From Ovis canadensis (Eukaryota > Chordata > Mammalia > Artiodactyla > Bovidae), in assembly GCF_042477335.2 (NCBI RefSeq), contig NC_091247.1, positions 228,246,001 to 228,310,000 of the forward strand: a stretch of DNA of 64,000 nt. The letters run 5' to 3'. Position 1 is the first letter of the stretch. Every line of letters begins with the position of its first letter. Both the position numbers and the translations under genes were made by a program. The notes below the pieces were generated by a model. The model searched no databases. It was given only the letters and a program-made list of their open reading frames with translations, and was not told where the DNA came from. Positions 21,120-39,184 of this stretch are shown in pieces.

Positions 21120-21720
21120 CCTGCGGCCCAGGAAATCAGTCGTTTCATCGCCCCTGTTTGGGTCTGACTTCTGAATTCAAGTTACACTTTCACTTACAGA
21201 GTCTTAGAGTTTCTGTAAAAATCCTCGCAGTTATTGATTTGTAATTCCGTTTGTTGTGGTCACAGAATGTTCCGTGCGATCCTTTACCTTTCTGAACGAG
21301 TTGAGCTTGTGTAAGTCTACAGTGTGGTCTGTCTTGAGTCCATTGTGCGTTCCATGTCACTTGAAAAGAATGTGTATTCTGCTGTTGTTGGGGCTCTGTC
21401 CTCTGGGAGTCAAGTCAAGAGGGTGGTGCTCCTTAGATCTATATCTTTTCTGCAGTTTTTTCTAGTTCTAGCAATTGCTGAGAAAAGATGATAATCTCTC
21501 CTCCTGTAACCGTGGAATTGTCTATTTCATTCTCTAATTCTGTTAACTTATTTTTCCTATATTTTGGAGGTCTATTTATTAGGTAGACACACAATTGTGG
21601 TTTGTCTGTCTGTTGAATTGCCGTTATTGTCATTATGAAATGTGTTTATCTTTTGTGACAACCTTTGATTTGAATTCTCTTTTGCCTGGTTAAAAAAAAA
21701 AAAACAGCCATATTATATGT
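21120..21720. other. PKDREJ 5' flank, shared by the three units
   Basis: Nearly the same sequence follows PKDREJ in unit B (37,550-38,010), and a slightly diverged version follows in unit C (59,550-59,930). A and B stop matching closely near 21,590/38,020. Part of it resembles an old L1-like or other AT-rich repeat; no gene is seen. Confidence 0.6.
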
Positions 21721-21726
21721 CAATTA

Positions 21727-22540
21727 GATCACAATATACAATAACCTCAGATATGCAGATGACACCACCTTTATGGCAGAAAGTGAAGAGGAACTAAAAT
21801 CCTCTCAATGAAAATGAAAGAGGAGAGTGAAAAAGTTGGCTTAAAGCTCAACATTCAGAAAACGAAGATCATGGCATCCGGTCCCATCACTTCATGGGAA
21901 ATGGATGGGGAAACGGTGGAAACAGTGTCAGACTTTATTTTTTGGGGCTCCAAAATCACTGCAGATGGTGACTGCAGCCATGAAATTAAAAGACGCTTAC
22001 TCCTTGGAAGAAAAGTTTTGACCAACCTAGATAGCATGTTCAAAAGCAGAGACATTACTTTGCCAACTATGGTCCATCTAGTCAAGGCTATGGTTTTTCC
22101 AGTAGTCATGTATGGATGTGAGAGTTGGACTGTGAAGAAGGCTGAGCACTGAAGAATTGATGCTTTTGAACTGTGGTGTTGAAGAAGACTCTTGAGGGTC
22201 CCTTGGACTGCAAGGAGATCCAACCAGTCCATTCTGAAGGAGATCAGCCCTGGGATTTCTTTGGAAGGAGTGATGCTAAAGCTGAAACTCCAGTCCTCTG
22301 GCCACCTCATGCAAAGAGTTGACTCATTGGAAAAGACTCTAATGCTGGGAGGGATTGGGGGCAGGAGGAGAAGGGGACGACAGAGGATGAGATGGCTGGA
22401 TGGCATCACTGACTCAATGGATGTGAGTCTGAGTGAACTCCAGGAGTTGGTGATGGTCAGGGAGGCCTGGTGTACTGCGATTCACAGGGTCGCAAAGAGT
22501 CGGACACGACAGAGCGACTGAGCAACTGAACTGAACTGAT
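21727..22540 (+). mobile_element. BovB 3' fragment
   Basis: The sequence runs from the reverse-transcriptase core (CAGATATGCAGATGACACCACC, encoding YADDT) to the CTGAACTGAACTGA tail. Open frame 21,808-22,152 carries the VGLKLNIQKTKIMASGP motif. It is present only in unit A, so it inserted after the units separated or was lost elsewhere. Confidence 0.9.
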
Positions 22541-22616
22541 ACATAGGTAAAGGCAATGGAATGAAGGATAATAAGATTGCAACACTGGCCTTCTCAAGCT
22601 TATTGTCTATGTGGCA

Positions 22617-23812
22617 TGCCGGGGTCCAGCCCCAGTGGATCCAGGGTGATTCGAAGGGGAGACGGATAGGTGAGGAAAACTTTGTTATTTAGAAATACAA
22701 GATTAGATTAGGATGAAATAGTATAGTAGGAAATTTAGGTGGAGAAAAAGATGCTGAATAACTTGGTTTACGGGGAAAACCAATGAAACTCGAGACGAGG
22801 TTTGCACCATCTACGTTAGGCCACCGGCGCCCACTTGAATATCGAAGGGTGCCCCGCCTTAGGCTCCCTTTCGCGTGGGTCTTAGAAGCCAGGGGAAGTA
22901 AGTATACGTGGTGAGCCTCCCCGCTCCAGATGGGAATTCAGCCGAAAAGGGGTAGAAAAGAACGACATGGGGAGCCCAACATCGGTGCAAGACTCAAGAC
23001 TTAATTTCAAAATCAGCTTATATACCCCAAGTTGTACATAAAGAAATAATGGAATATGCAGAGTTATGGAGGGGCAGCAGTCCTGACCCTCATTGAGACC
23101 AGGCTTTCTTTTCGCATATCTTCCCGTATACAAAAGGTCTCAGGTGGTTTACGTTATCTTCTGGCCAAGAGGCCTGTTAACATTTTTATGGCTCTCTTCC
23201 TGGATAATGGTCTATCCACCAGAAAACTCCGTTTCCCTAGAAGTGATTTTTCTTTACTCTGCATCACCCTCAAATACTAAATAAAGTTACATTCCTAAAG
23301 GTGCAATGGGTTATAACAAAGAAAGTACTTAAAGATCTAATGTTGCTAATACCAGATCTACTATCTGTTTTTCTATATACCAACTATATCTATGAAAATT
23401 TGGCAGCAAGTATTAGCTCAACAAATGAAACCTTTAATCAGTCCTATTCTAATGATTTTGACTCCTCGGAAGCCCCTACATTCCTAGGATGTTTTAAGCT
23501 TCCTATGCCTCCCGCGGGAGGCCACAAACAATCACATGCGCAGTTGTAAGAGTCCTGCAGGCAGGCTAGAAAGTCATCAGAGGGGTTTTTGGATTGAAAC
23601 ACCCTTTCAAATGCAGAAGACTAAAGCCCTGAGTTAACTTTTTCCAGAGTGTGTCAGAAGAGTGGAAAAGTACAAGGCAGGCAGATTCTTATTTTGGGGG
23701 TACATGCTCTGGAAATACCAGGGGGAAAACCTGAGGCTTGACTCGCCTTGCCCATCAGGCCTCTGCCACATGACCTTGTCACGGGTGGGATTCCTCACGC
23801 TGGCTCCCAGCA
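22617..23812 (-). mobile_element. Solo LTR of a class II (ERVK-like) endogenous retrovirus
   Basis: This 1,196-base fossil LTR begins TG and ends CA and is flanked by the perfect 6-base repeat GTGGCA (22,611-22,616 and 23,813-23,818). A 6-base target duplication suits class II elements. A TATA-like GTATATAAGC on the minus strand near 23,020 gives its orientation. No internal retroviral genes are present. It resembles the bovine BTLTR1 group from memory; the exact family needs a Repbase match. Confidence 0.75.
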
Positions 23813-23835
23813 GTGGCATTTTTTTTCCCATTCAT

Positions 23836-24955
23836 TTCAGCTCAGTTCAGTTCAGTTCAGTCTCTCAGTACTGTGTGACTCTTTGCAACCCCATGAACAC
23901 CTGCACACCAGGCCTCCCTGTCCATCAGCATCTGCCGGAGTCTACCCAAACCCATGTCCATTGAGTCGGTGATGCCATCCAACTGTCTCATCCTCTGTGG
24001 TCCCCTTCTCCTGCCGCCAATCCCTCCCAGCATCAGGGTCTTTGCCAATGAGTCAGCTCTTTGCCTCAGGTGGCCAAAGTATTGGAGTTTCAGCTTTAAC
24101 ATCAGTCCTTCTAATGTACACCCAGGACTGACCTCCTTTAGGATGGACTAGTTTGATCTCCTTGCAGTCCAGGGGATTCTCAAGAGTCTTCTCCAACATC
24201 ATAGTTCAAAAGCACCAATTAGTCAGCGCTCAGCTTTCTCGATAGTCCAACTCTCACATCCATACATGACTATTGGAAAAACCATAGCCTTGACTAGACT
24301 GATCTTTGTTGGCAAAGTAATGTCTCTGCTTTTGAATATGCAGTGATTTTGGAGCCTCCAAAAAGTCAGCGATTGTTTCTACTGTTTCCCCATCTACTTG
24401 CCATGAAGTGTTGGGACCAGATGCCATGATCTTCGTTTTCTGAATGTTGAGCTTTAAGCCAACTTTTTCACTCTCTTCTTTCACCTTCATCAAGAGGCTC
24501 TTTGGTTCTTCTTCACTTTCTGCCATAAGGGTGGTGTCATCTGCATATCTGAATTTATTGATATTTCTCCTGGCAATCTTGATTCCAGCTTGTGCTTCTT
24601 CCAGCCCAGAGTTTCTCATTATGTACTCTGCATATAAGTTAAATAAGCAGGGTGACAATATACAGCCTTGACGTACTCTGTTTCCTATTTGGAACCAGTC
24701 TGTTGTTCCATGTCCAGTTCTAACTGTTGCTTCCTGACCTGCATACAGGTTTTTCAAGAGGCAGGTCAGGTGGTCTGGTGTTCCCATCTCTTTCAGAATT
24801 TTCCACAGTTTATTGTGATCCACACAGTCAAAGGCTTTGGCATAGTCAATAAAGCAGAAATAGATGTTTTTCTGGAACTCTCTTGCTTTTTCCATGATCC
24901 AGCGGATGTTGGCAATTTGATCTCTGGTTCCTCTGCTTTTTCTAAAACAACCTAA
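23836..24955 (-). mobile_element. BovB LINE, 5'-truncated, minus strand
   Basis: The 3' tail (CAGCTCAGTTCAGTTCAGTTCAG) is at the left end. A minus-strand frame at 24,254-24,970 reads the reverse transcriptase: CFIDYAKAFDCVDHNKLW, then FRYADDTTLMAESEEEP with the YADD motif. It is inserted just beside the solo LTR and only in unit A. Confidence 0.9.
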
Positions 24956-25089
24956 AACCTGCCTTTTCATTCATTTACTTTCAACTTATGTCTTCCCATT
25001 TATAGTGGTCTTTTTACAGGCAACATATCATAGAATGTTACTCTTTTATCCACTCAGTCAATCCCTGGCTTTTAATTGAGTTATTTACA

Positions 25090-25370
25090 CCATCAACTCA
25101 ATGTTCTTTCAAAGGACTGATCCTGAAGCTCCACTACTTGGAACCTGATGAGAAGAGCCAACTCATTGGAAGAAACCCTGATGCTGGGAAAGATTGAAGG
25201 CAAAAGGAGAAGGGCAGGCAGAGGATGAGATGGTAAGATAGTTTCACCAACTCAATGAATATGAATTTGAGCAAACTCTGGGAGATGGTGGACGACAGAG
25301 GAGCCTGGCAAGGTGCACTCCATGTCTTGGCAAATAATAAACTGGACCTAGCAACTGAAAAAGCAACCAA
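25090..25370 (+). mobile_element. Old BovB 3' fragment, shared by all units
   Basis: A degenerate BovB 3' end (GATGAGAAGAGCCAACTCATTGGAAG, then GATGCTGGGAAAGATTGAAGG). The orthologous piece is at 38,530-38,770 in unit B and 60,385-60,640 in unit C, so this insertion predates the tandem duplication. Confidence 0.8.
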
Positions 25371-26700
25371 AGACCGTTTACAGTTAAAGTGATTACTCTC
25401 AGCACTTCATATAATGACTGATATGTTTGGTTTAGATCTGTCATCTAATTATTTGTTTCTTATTATCTCTGATTATGCCTTCTGATCTCTGATTTTTTGC
25501 TTTTCATTCCCAATTAATTAATTTAACATTAGTCATTTCACACAGCGTTCTCGAGCACCTACTATATACGAGGCACTTTTCTAGGCTTCATCACTAAGCC
25601 TAGTTCCCATGGAGCTCCCATTATAATAGGAGTGAGTGACAATCAAAATTAACCCAAGCATGATACACTATGTGGGATTTTGAGTGTGATAACTGATAAG
25701 ATGAAAACTAAGGCAGTTAAAGAGATAAAAATGAGGATGAGATGGGGAATCAAGGAAGGCCTCTTCGAGGAGGTGCCCTCTGAGCCAGCAGTTCAGCATG
25801 AAATGAGGGAGCAGGCCTCACAACGAGCTAGGGAAGGGCATGACTAGGACAGGGAGCTGTAAGCACAGATGCAGGGAGGCAGGAAGGAGAGAGGAGGTTA
25901 GCAGTGGGGCTTGAGGAAGCAGAGAGGAGAGGAAGTGGCAGAAGCTGTCATTGGAGAGAGGCCAGTGACCAGAGTAAGCTGGGCCTCCGAGACCGTGGCC
26001 GTGTATTTGGAGTTTATCTCAAGTGGGTTGGGGAGTGTTTGAGGGTTTTGAGCAGGGAAGGGCCTGATCTGATTTCCAGGTTGGAAGCATCGTCCTGCTG
26101 TGAGGGAGATAGATTGTAGGTGGACAGGATTGAAAGGATGGGGGCCTCTTAGGCGGGGTGCAGGGAAACCAAAGGCACAGGCCTGCCTGCTGCAAGAACA
26201 CTGGGTACGTGAGTGAGCTGGTCCTGTCTCAGTTTGGGGTTAGTGGCCGTGGAGGTGGTGAGCTGTGGGGAATTCAGAGAAGATGCACGTGCTGATGCGT
26301 GGGCTGTCAGAGGACCGACTGCGTGATTTTCAGGGCCCTGTGCAAAACCAAAATGTAGGCACCTTGTTCAAAGATGGTCACGAGTGTCGAGATGACCACA
26401 GCAGAGCTTTAAAGCGAGCACGGGGTCCTTCTAAGTGTGAGGCCCTGTGCAACTGTCCAGGCCACACCCAGGACAGAGGCACCCAGGCTTGGGGCCCTTA
26501 CAGTACGGCCCCTGGTCCCACTTGTCCAAAGGGACCGCTGCCCCAGGGCTCCTCTGCCTCCCAGGGGACTCTGCAGTCATCTCTCAGAGGGTCCCCATGG
26601 AGAGGGACTCACTCGTCCCACCAAACCCGCAAGCCCGCCCTCTGCCCCTGCTGCCCCTGGCTCCTGTCTGATCGGGTAGGTGGGGGCTCACACTAAAGTC
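25371..26700. other. Spacer upstream of TTC38 exon 1 copy A
   Basis: Unit spacer with no recognised gene. A sharp change occurs near 25,740: to the left it differs clearly from units B and C, and to the right (from GATGGGGAATCAAG) it is almost identical to 48,200 onwards and 61,030 onwards. The open frames in this stretch look fortuitous. Confidence 0.6.
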
Positions 26701-26739
26701 GCCAGCCTGGGGTGGCCCTGGGTTTCCCGGGCCTATAGG

Positions 26740-27060
26740 GTAACCCTCCTGGCGCGGTGGGTGTGTCGGAAGCAAGTAGTGGGCGGGGACCGCCCCGCCC
26801 CCGAGGCTCGACACCCCACCCCCACGCGGAAGGTCGCGGCGAAGCACAGAGGCCCCCACCACGGATGCGCACACGCGTGCACCATGGCGGCCCCCACACT
26901 GCTGCGCGACTGTCAGGTACCCGGAGGCCGTCCTGGGCAGAGTGCCCGCCGACCCGCATCCCCGGGGTTGCCTGGAGCGCGGCTGGCAGCGCCATCCGAC
27001 CTTCCTGGGGACCAGAGGGGGCGAGGTCCCCAAGAGATAAGTGCGGGCCCTGGGCACATG
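26740..27060 (+). promoter_or_regulatory. CpG-rich TTC38-type promoter, duplicate A
   Basis: This CpG-dense block has GC boxes (GGACCGCCCCGCCCCCGAGG) and an E2F/NRF-like GCGCACACGCGTGC palindromic stretch just before the duplicated exon 1. It is nearly identical to the block in unit B. The genuine TTC38 promoter has a different arrangement with an expanded 17-bp repeat. Confidence 0.55.
26884..26916 (+). pseudogene. TTC38: Detached duplicate of TTC38 coding exon 1 (copy A)
   Basis: The 33 bases encode MAAPTLLRDCQ, against MAATTPLRDCQ at the complete gene and MAAASPLRDCQ in human as I recall it. The ATG keeps a good ACC ATGG context, and the exon ends CAG followed by a GTACCC donor in phase 0. 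No TTC38 exon 2 follows before the next unit starts at about 28,136, so this is either an orphan exon or an alternative first exon that could splice over about 36.6 kb to 63,558. It is on the same strand as TTC38. Confidence 0.8.
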
Positions 27061-28135
27061 GAAGGGACAGGTGGACTCTCCGGAGCAGCCAGGCCCCAAG
27101 AAATATGGGGCGTGTCCTGGCCGCTCAGAGACCACAGATCGTCCTAAGAAGTTTAGCTTCTTATATACAATAGAAGTTTTATTTCAGCAGGCTGGCTCCC
27201 TGACCTGGCATTGGGGCCTGCTGGCCAGGCCTTCTCTTGTGTACCACGTCCACCAGAGGGAGCCGCAGCCAAGGGCACAGAGCTGGGTGGGCTGCCAAGT
27301 GCTTCCCGCAGGCCGGGCCCCTCCCTCTGTGCTGGGGCTCATTGGCTGGCCGCTACCCTGGACTCACCCTGGACAGCCTGGCTTGCAGGCCCCAGGGCCT
27401 CGGCTTCTCTGACTCAGAGGGCCCTCCTCCAGCGCATCCCCTCCCAGGAGTAGAGACTGAGGCCCAGGGAGGGACCATCATGTACTGGGAGTGAAGGCCG
27501 CTCCTGGGCCTGGCTCAGGGTGGCCCTCACTTGGATGTGCCCAGTCCATCTGCTGGATGCATGCCCTGAGGCATTGAGCCCTTCATCACTCAGAGGAGGG
27601 CAGCCAGGCTCTGGGAGGCCAAGGCCAAGGCCGCCCAGCACACAGACAGCAGCGCCAGGCTTCCCCAGGCTGCCTGAGCACCATCCGTGCTGCCTGGACA
27701 GACCTGCTGCCCAGCTCCCAGCAGGGCTCTTCCCCCAGATGTTGCCCTGGAGGGCTCCCAGCACCCTCCCCATCCCCAGGGGGCAGCGGTGCCCTCCTGG
27801 GGCCACAGGGCACATGGGTCTCTGCAGACCTCTGGGCTCACAAATAGAGGCGGGACTTGACAGGAGGTGGCAGGGTCTGTGATGCAGTCCCAAGTCAGGG
27901 CTTTGAGGGGGGGACACAGGAGACTTCATAGTACTCTTGGCTCTGTGCTGGGGGACCAGGTGTCACCTCCCAGGGGGCCAGCTGCAGGAAGGTCCCCTGG
28001 ACACCTTGGCATTGGGCCTTCCTGCTGGGTGCCATCTGTGTGGGCACTTGTGGATGGCAGGATGGTTCAGGAAGTCAGAGGGTGACCTAAAGGTGAAGGG
28101 TCACAACCACAGGAGCAGGAAGGGGTGATGTGGGG
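26917..28135 (+). other. TTC38 intron 1-like segment, unit A
   Basis: GC-rich sequence nearly identical to 49,377-50,590 in unit B. It has only limited similarity, near its start, to the intron after the genuine exon 1. Long open frames occur on both strands, but no exon of TTC38 or another gene is recognised. Confidence 0.5.
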
Positions 28136-28289
28136 GGACCCCTTCCCTCCCTTCACACTTGTTCTCCTTCAGGCACCCACACGCGGACCCCAGCAGCAGT
28201 CCCCTACAGACAGTTACTGGGCAAGGCTATAGTCATAGGAAATTAGGGATTGAAGTTGGGAGATAATGAGAGGTGCTACCCAGGAACAT

Positions 28290-28950
28290 GAGGTGGAGCA
28301 TCATTTTGGACCATCATTTCATGGCAGTAGACGGGGAAACAATGGAAGCAGTGACAGACTTTATTTTCTTGGGCTCCAAAATCACTGCAGATGGTGACTG
28401 CAGCCATGAAAATAAAAGATGCTTGCTCCTTGGAAGAAAAGCTATGAAAAACCTAGATAGCGTATTGAAAAGCAGAGACTTTGCTGATAAAGGTCCATTT
28501 AGTCAAAGCTATGGTTTTTCCAGTCATCATGTATGGATGTGAGAGTTGGACCATAAAGAAGGTTGAGTGCCAAAAATTGATGCTTTTGGACTGTGGTGCT
28601 GGAGAAGACTGTTGAGAGTCCTTTGGACTGCAAGGAGATCCAACCAGTCTATCCTAATGAAGATCAGTCCTGAATATTCATTGGAAGGACTGTCACTGAA
28701 GCTGAAGCTCAGTAGTTTGACCATGTGATGGGAAGAGGTGACTCATTAGCAAGACCCCGATGCTGGGAAAGACTGAGGACAGGAGAAGGAGATGACAGAG
28801 GATGAGATGGTTAGATGGCATCACCAAGTCAATGACATGAGTTTGAACAAGCTCTGGGAGATGGTAAAGGACAGGGAAGCCTGGTGTGCTGTCGTCCATG
28901 GGCGCGCAAAGCATCAGACGCAACTGACCGACTGAACAACAAGAACAGTA
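28290..28950 (+). mobile_element. BovB 3' fragment
   Basis: The sequence starts near ATCATTTCATGGCAGTAGACG and runs through GCTATGAAAAACCTAGATAGC to CAACTGACCGACTGAACAAC. It is inserted at the start of unit B, within the 3' flank homologous to 12,460 and 50,910, and is absent from A and C. Confidence 0.85.
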
Positions 28951-29370
28951 CTCCTGGAGCACGCACTCCACTAAGAACCAGTGGGCCAGAACCTCGCCAC
29001 ACCCGCCAGTTCCCACCAGGGATTAGAAAAGCCAGAACTGAGCTTCTGACCACAACAGTTTGCGTGGTTTGGGGCAAGGCACAAAGCCTCTTCGTTATCT
29101 AAGCCGGCAATCGAGATCACCACCGTCCCAGGGACCAAGGGATGGAGGCTCCTACACGCGCACGCGCCGGTCCCTGCAAAGGCGCGCGGTGTGACGACGG
29201 CTCCAGTGCAGCTGGGGCCCGACTGTGTCAAGCGAGTGACACACACCTGCTAGGTGCCATCACCACCTGCAGTGGCCCCCTTTGCTGGCACTGGATTTGC
29301 AGAGCAGGCACCATTTCTGTACCCACCCCGTCACAGAAATCACTGCAGGCCTCAGGGAAGAAATCGCACG

Positions 29371-29376
29371 TTTAAT
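29371..29376 (-). terminator. Candidate poly(A) signal ATTAAA, PKDREJ copy B
   Basis: Located 930 bases past the stop codon, in the same context as the candidates in copies A and C. Confidence 0.4.
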
Positions 29377-29572
29377 TCTGATCAAGCTAAAGTGGCATCT
29401 ACGTAAAGAAACATGCTTTGGGGTGGAAATACAAGAGCTGTTAGCCTATTTTCTTAAACAATGTATTCTAAATAATCCACCAGGCCAACAATAACCAAAA
29501 GCCCCAATCCTAGAAGTATATATGCCAAAACAGTACATGGAATATTACTGCTTTCCAGTGTAAACACCACAG

Positions 29573-29602
29573 CGTGCGTGTGTGTGTGTGTGTGTGTGTG
29601 TT
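29573..29602. repeat. (TG)n microsatellite
   Basis: A TG run preceded by GCGTGCG. In the orthologous place of unit C the run is CA on the same strand (51,537-51,571); unit A has none. Confidence 0.9.
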
Positions 29603-30305
29603 ACACACATCCCTTTGTTTAACAAAAGTCATGTCTCGTGGTCAGAAACGTTACTATATGATACATCCATAACTTGCAGTGGCCTTAAGAGCAGAGAAGC
29701 TTCAGATTGCTGCACCCTGGTCCACATCCCTCCATTTCCAGGCACAAGGGCCACTCCTGGGACCCCTCACGAGGCCCCTCCAGCCCTGCCCAGCTGGAGT
29801 GTGTGTGGTGGGAGTAAGGAGGAGGGGAGGCTCTGCAGCCCCATCAGCAAAGGGAAGGGCCAGCAGGGCCGAGGGACCTGGGCTCTGCCCTCAACCACTA
29901 GCCCTGGCCTCCCAGCTTCAGGGGGAGAGGGACCGGGACAGCAGGAGCATTCACCTGCTGCTTCTGACAAGCTGAGTTGAGGTTGGGGGCCCTTTCAGCT
30001 CTGTCCCCCAAATCTAGGTCTCTAACCCTCTAAACTGCAGTCGGTCCCAAAGACAGCAACTTCGAAGAAAAAGGGAAATGAACTGGGACTCACAGATGGT
30101 CGCCCTCCTCTCTCCGCAGAGGCCACACTGCCCTTGACCCTCCTTTCAAGTCCCAAGCCTGGAGGCCCCCACTGCAGACGCGTCCAGACGTGGGGTGCAC
30201 TGTGAACAATACAGGTGGGAAACACACTGAGCCGCGAAACGCCCCTCGACCCCAGAAACCGGGCCTTTGGAGAAACCTGCCTGTGGGCCTCGACACTGCC
30301 ATGGA

Positions 30306-37540
<7,235 letters not shown>

Positions 37541-38062
37541 CAGTGGGGTTCCTGCGGCCCAGGAAATCAGTCGTTTCATCGCCCCTGTTTGGGTCTGACT
37601 TCTGAATTCAAGTTACACTTTCACTTACAGAGTCTTAGAGTTTCTGTAAAAATCCTCGCAGTTATTGATTTGTAATTCCGTTTGTTGTGGTCACAGAATG
37701 TTCCGTGCGATCCTTTACCTTTCTGAACGAGTTGAGCTTGTGTAAGTCTACCGTGTGGTCTGTCTTGAGTCCATTGTGCGTTCCATGTCACTTGAAAAGA
37801 ATGTGTATTCTGCTGTTGCTGGGGCTCTGTCCTTTGGGAGTCAAGTCAAGAGGGTAGTGCTCCTTAGATCTGTATCTTTTCTGCAGTTTTTTCTAGTTCT
37901 AGCAATTGCTGAGAAAAGATGATAATCTCTCCTCCTGTAACCGTGGAATTGTCTATTACATTCTCTAATTCTGTTAACTTATTTTTCCTATATTTTGGAG
38001 GTCTAATTGTTAGTTAGATACACGATTGTGGTTATGTTTTTTTGCTGAATTGTCTCTATTAT

Positions 38063-38215
38063 CATTCAGTTTAGTCGGTCCGTCATGTCTGACTGTTTGT
38101 GATCCCATGGACTGCAGCATACCAGGCTTCCCTTTCCATCACCAACTCTAGGAGCTTCCTCAAATTCATGTCCATAGAGTCAGTGATGCTATTCCACCAT
38201 CTCATCCTATTATCA
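38063..38215 (-). mobile_element. Short BovB-derived fragment
   Basis: A minus-strand BovB 3' end: TTCAGTTTAGTCGGTCCGTCATG, then CCAGGCTTCCCTTTCCATCACC and GTCCATAGAGTCAGTGATGC. Unit B only; it splits sequence that is continuous in unit A near 21,630. Confidence 0.75.
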
Positions 38216-38529
38216 TTATGATGTGTTTATCTTTTGTGACTGTCTTTGATTTGAGTTTCTCCTTTGCCTGTTAAAAAAAAATAGCCACATTATATGTCAA
38301 TTATATCTCAATAAAACAGGGCGGTGGGGGGGATTCACGTAAAATAAAATGACCACACTTTCCTTCTCATGCATGTTGTCCGTGTGGCATTTGTCTTTTT
38401 CATTCATTTGCTTTCAACTTATTTATGTCTTTATGTTTATCAGTAGTGTTTTACAGGCCACATTTAATAGAGTTTTACTCTTTTATCCACTCATTCAATC
38501 TCTGCCTTTTAGTTGAGTTATTTAGACCA

Positions 38530-38775
38530 TCAACCCTGTATATTCTTTGGATGGACTAGTGCTGCAACTCTAATACTTGGTCACCTGATGAGAAGAGCCA
38601 GCTCATTGGAAAGGCCCCGATGCTGGGGAAGATTGAAGTCAAAAGGGCAGAGGATGACACGGTTAGACTGCATCACTGACTCGATGTGTATGAATTTGAA
38701 CAAACTCTGGTAGACAGTCTAGGACAGAGGAGCCTGGCCAGGTGCTGCCTGTGAGGTGGCAACGAATAGTACAGG
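38530..38775 (+). mobile_element. Old BovB 3' fragment, unit B
   Basis: Ortholog of the fragments at 25,090 and 60,385 (GATGAGAAGAGCCAGCTCATTGG, GATGCTGGGGAAGATTGAAG). It is a useful anchor for spacer alignment. Confidence 0.75.
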
Positions 38776-38849
38776 ACTCAGCCAGTGAACGACAACAACA
38801 AAAGACCATTTTCATTTGGTGTAGTTACTCTCAGCGTTTCGTGTAATTA

Positions 38850-39065
38850 CTCTCGTTATTTCAGTGTATATATTTTCTCAAAGTCCAGTTGATTTAGAGT
38901 GTTTCAGGTGCACAGCAGCATGACTCGGGTATACACATACGAAAATAGTATTTTTGAAATTATTTCCCATAGTTTATTATAAGATATTGACTAAAGTTCC
39001 CTATGCTATACAGTAAACCTTTGTTGCTTGTTGCTTATCTATTTTTTAATTAGAAATCTAGCATT
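38850..39065 (-). mobile_element. L1 3' UTR fragment
   Basis: This minus-strand L1 tail has the typical words TCCAGTTGATTTAGAGTGTTTCAGGTG, then GCATGACTCGGGTATACACATAC and TTCCCTATGCTATACAGTAAACC. It may be the 3' end of the L1 whose ORF1 and 5' UTR lie at 43.1-47.9 kb, with ORF2 largely gone. Confidence 0.6.
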
Positions 39066-39184
39066 CTATTCCTGCTAAGTGAAACAAGTGAAATAAAAAT
39101 GTGATAATTTTTTTTATTACGCAAATTTATTCATTAGGTACAAACTTTCTTAATCAAAGCTTGTAAGTTTTCCAAAATATATGT

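Larger units (their letters stand above)
12450..28135. repeat. Tandem duplication unit A
   Basis: This is the first of three direct copies of [PKDREJ on minus, spacer, TTC38 promoter and exon 1 on plus]. The left edge is approximate: similarity to the sequence 3' of the other two PKDREJ copies is visible from about 12,450. The right edge, near 28,135, is where TTC38 intron 1-like sequence gives way to 3' flank of the next PKDREJ. The unit carries its own spacer insertions (BovB, solo LTR, BovB). Confidence 0.85.

Noticed and set aside
20331-21174. Long open frames on the plus strand and other frames across the PKDREJ 5' ends (also 37,002-37,605 and 59,003-59,606)
   Set aside because: GC-rich CpG-island sequence has few stops. 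The products are Arg/Ala/Gly-rich low-complexity strings that shadow the PKDREJ coding frame.
26265-28130. Several 100-180 codon frames conserved between units A and B (26,265-28,130 and 48,725-50,550)
   Set aside because: Conservation here reflects near-identical DNA, not selection on protein. Overlapping frames on both strands are equally conserved and resemble no known family.
29573-29602. Z-DNA-forming regulatory element
   Set aside because: TG/CA runs are common simple repeats; nothing else here supports a function.
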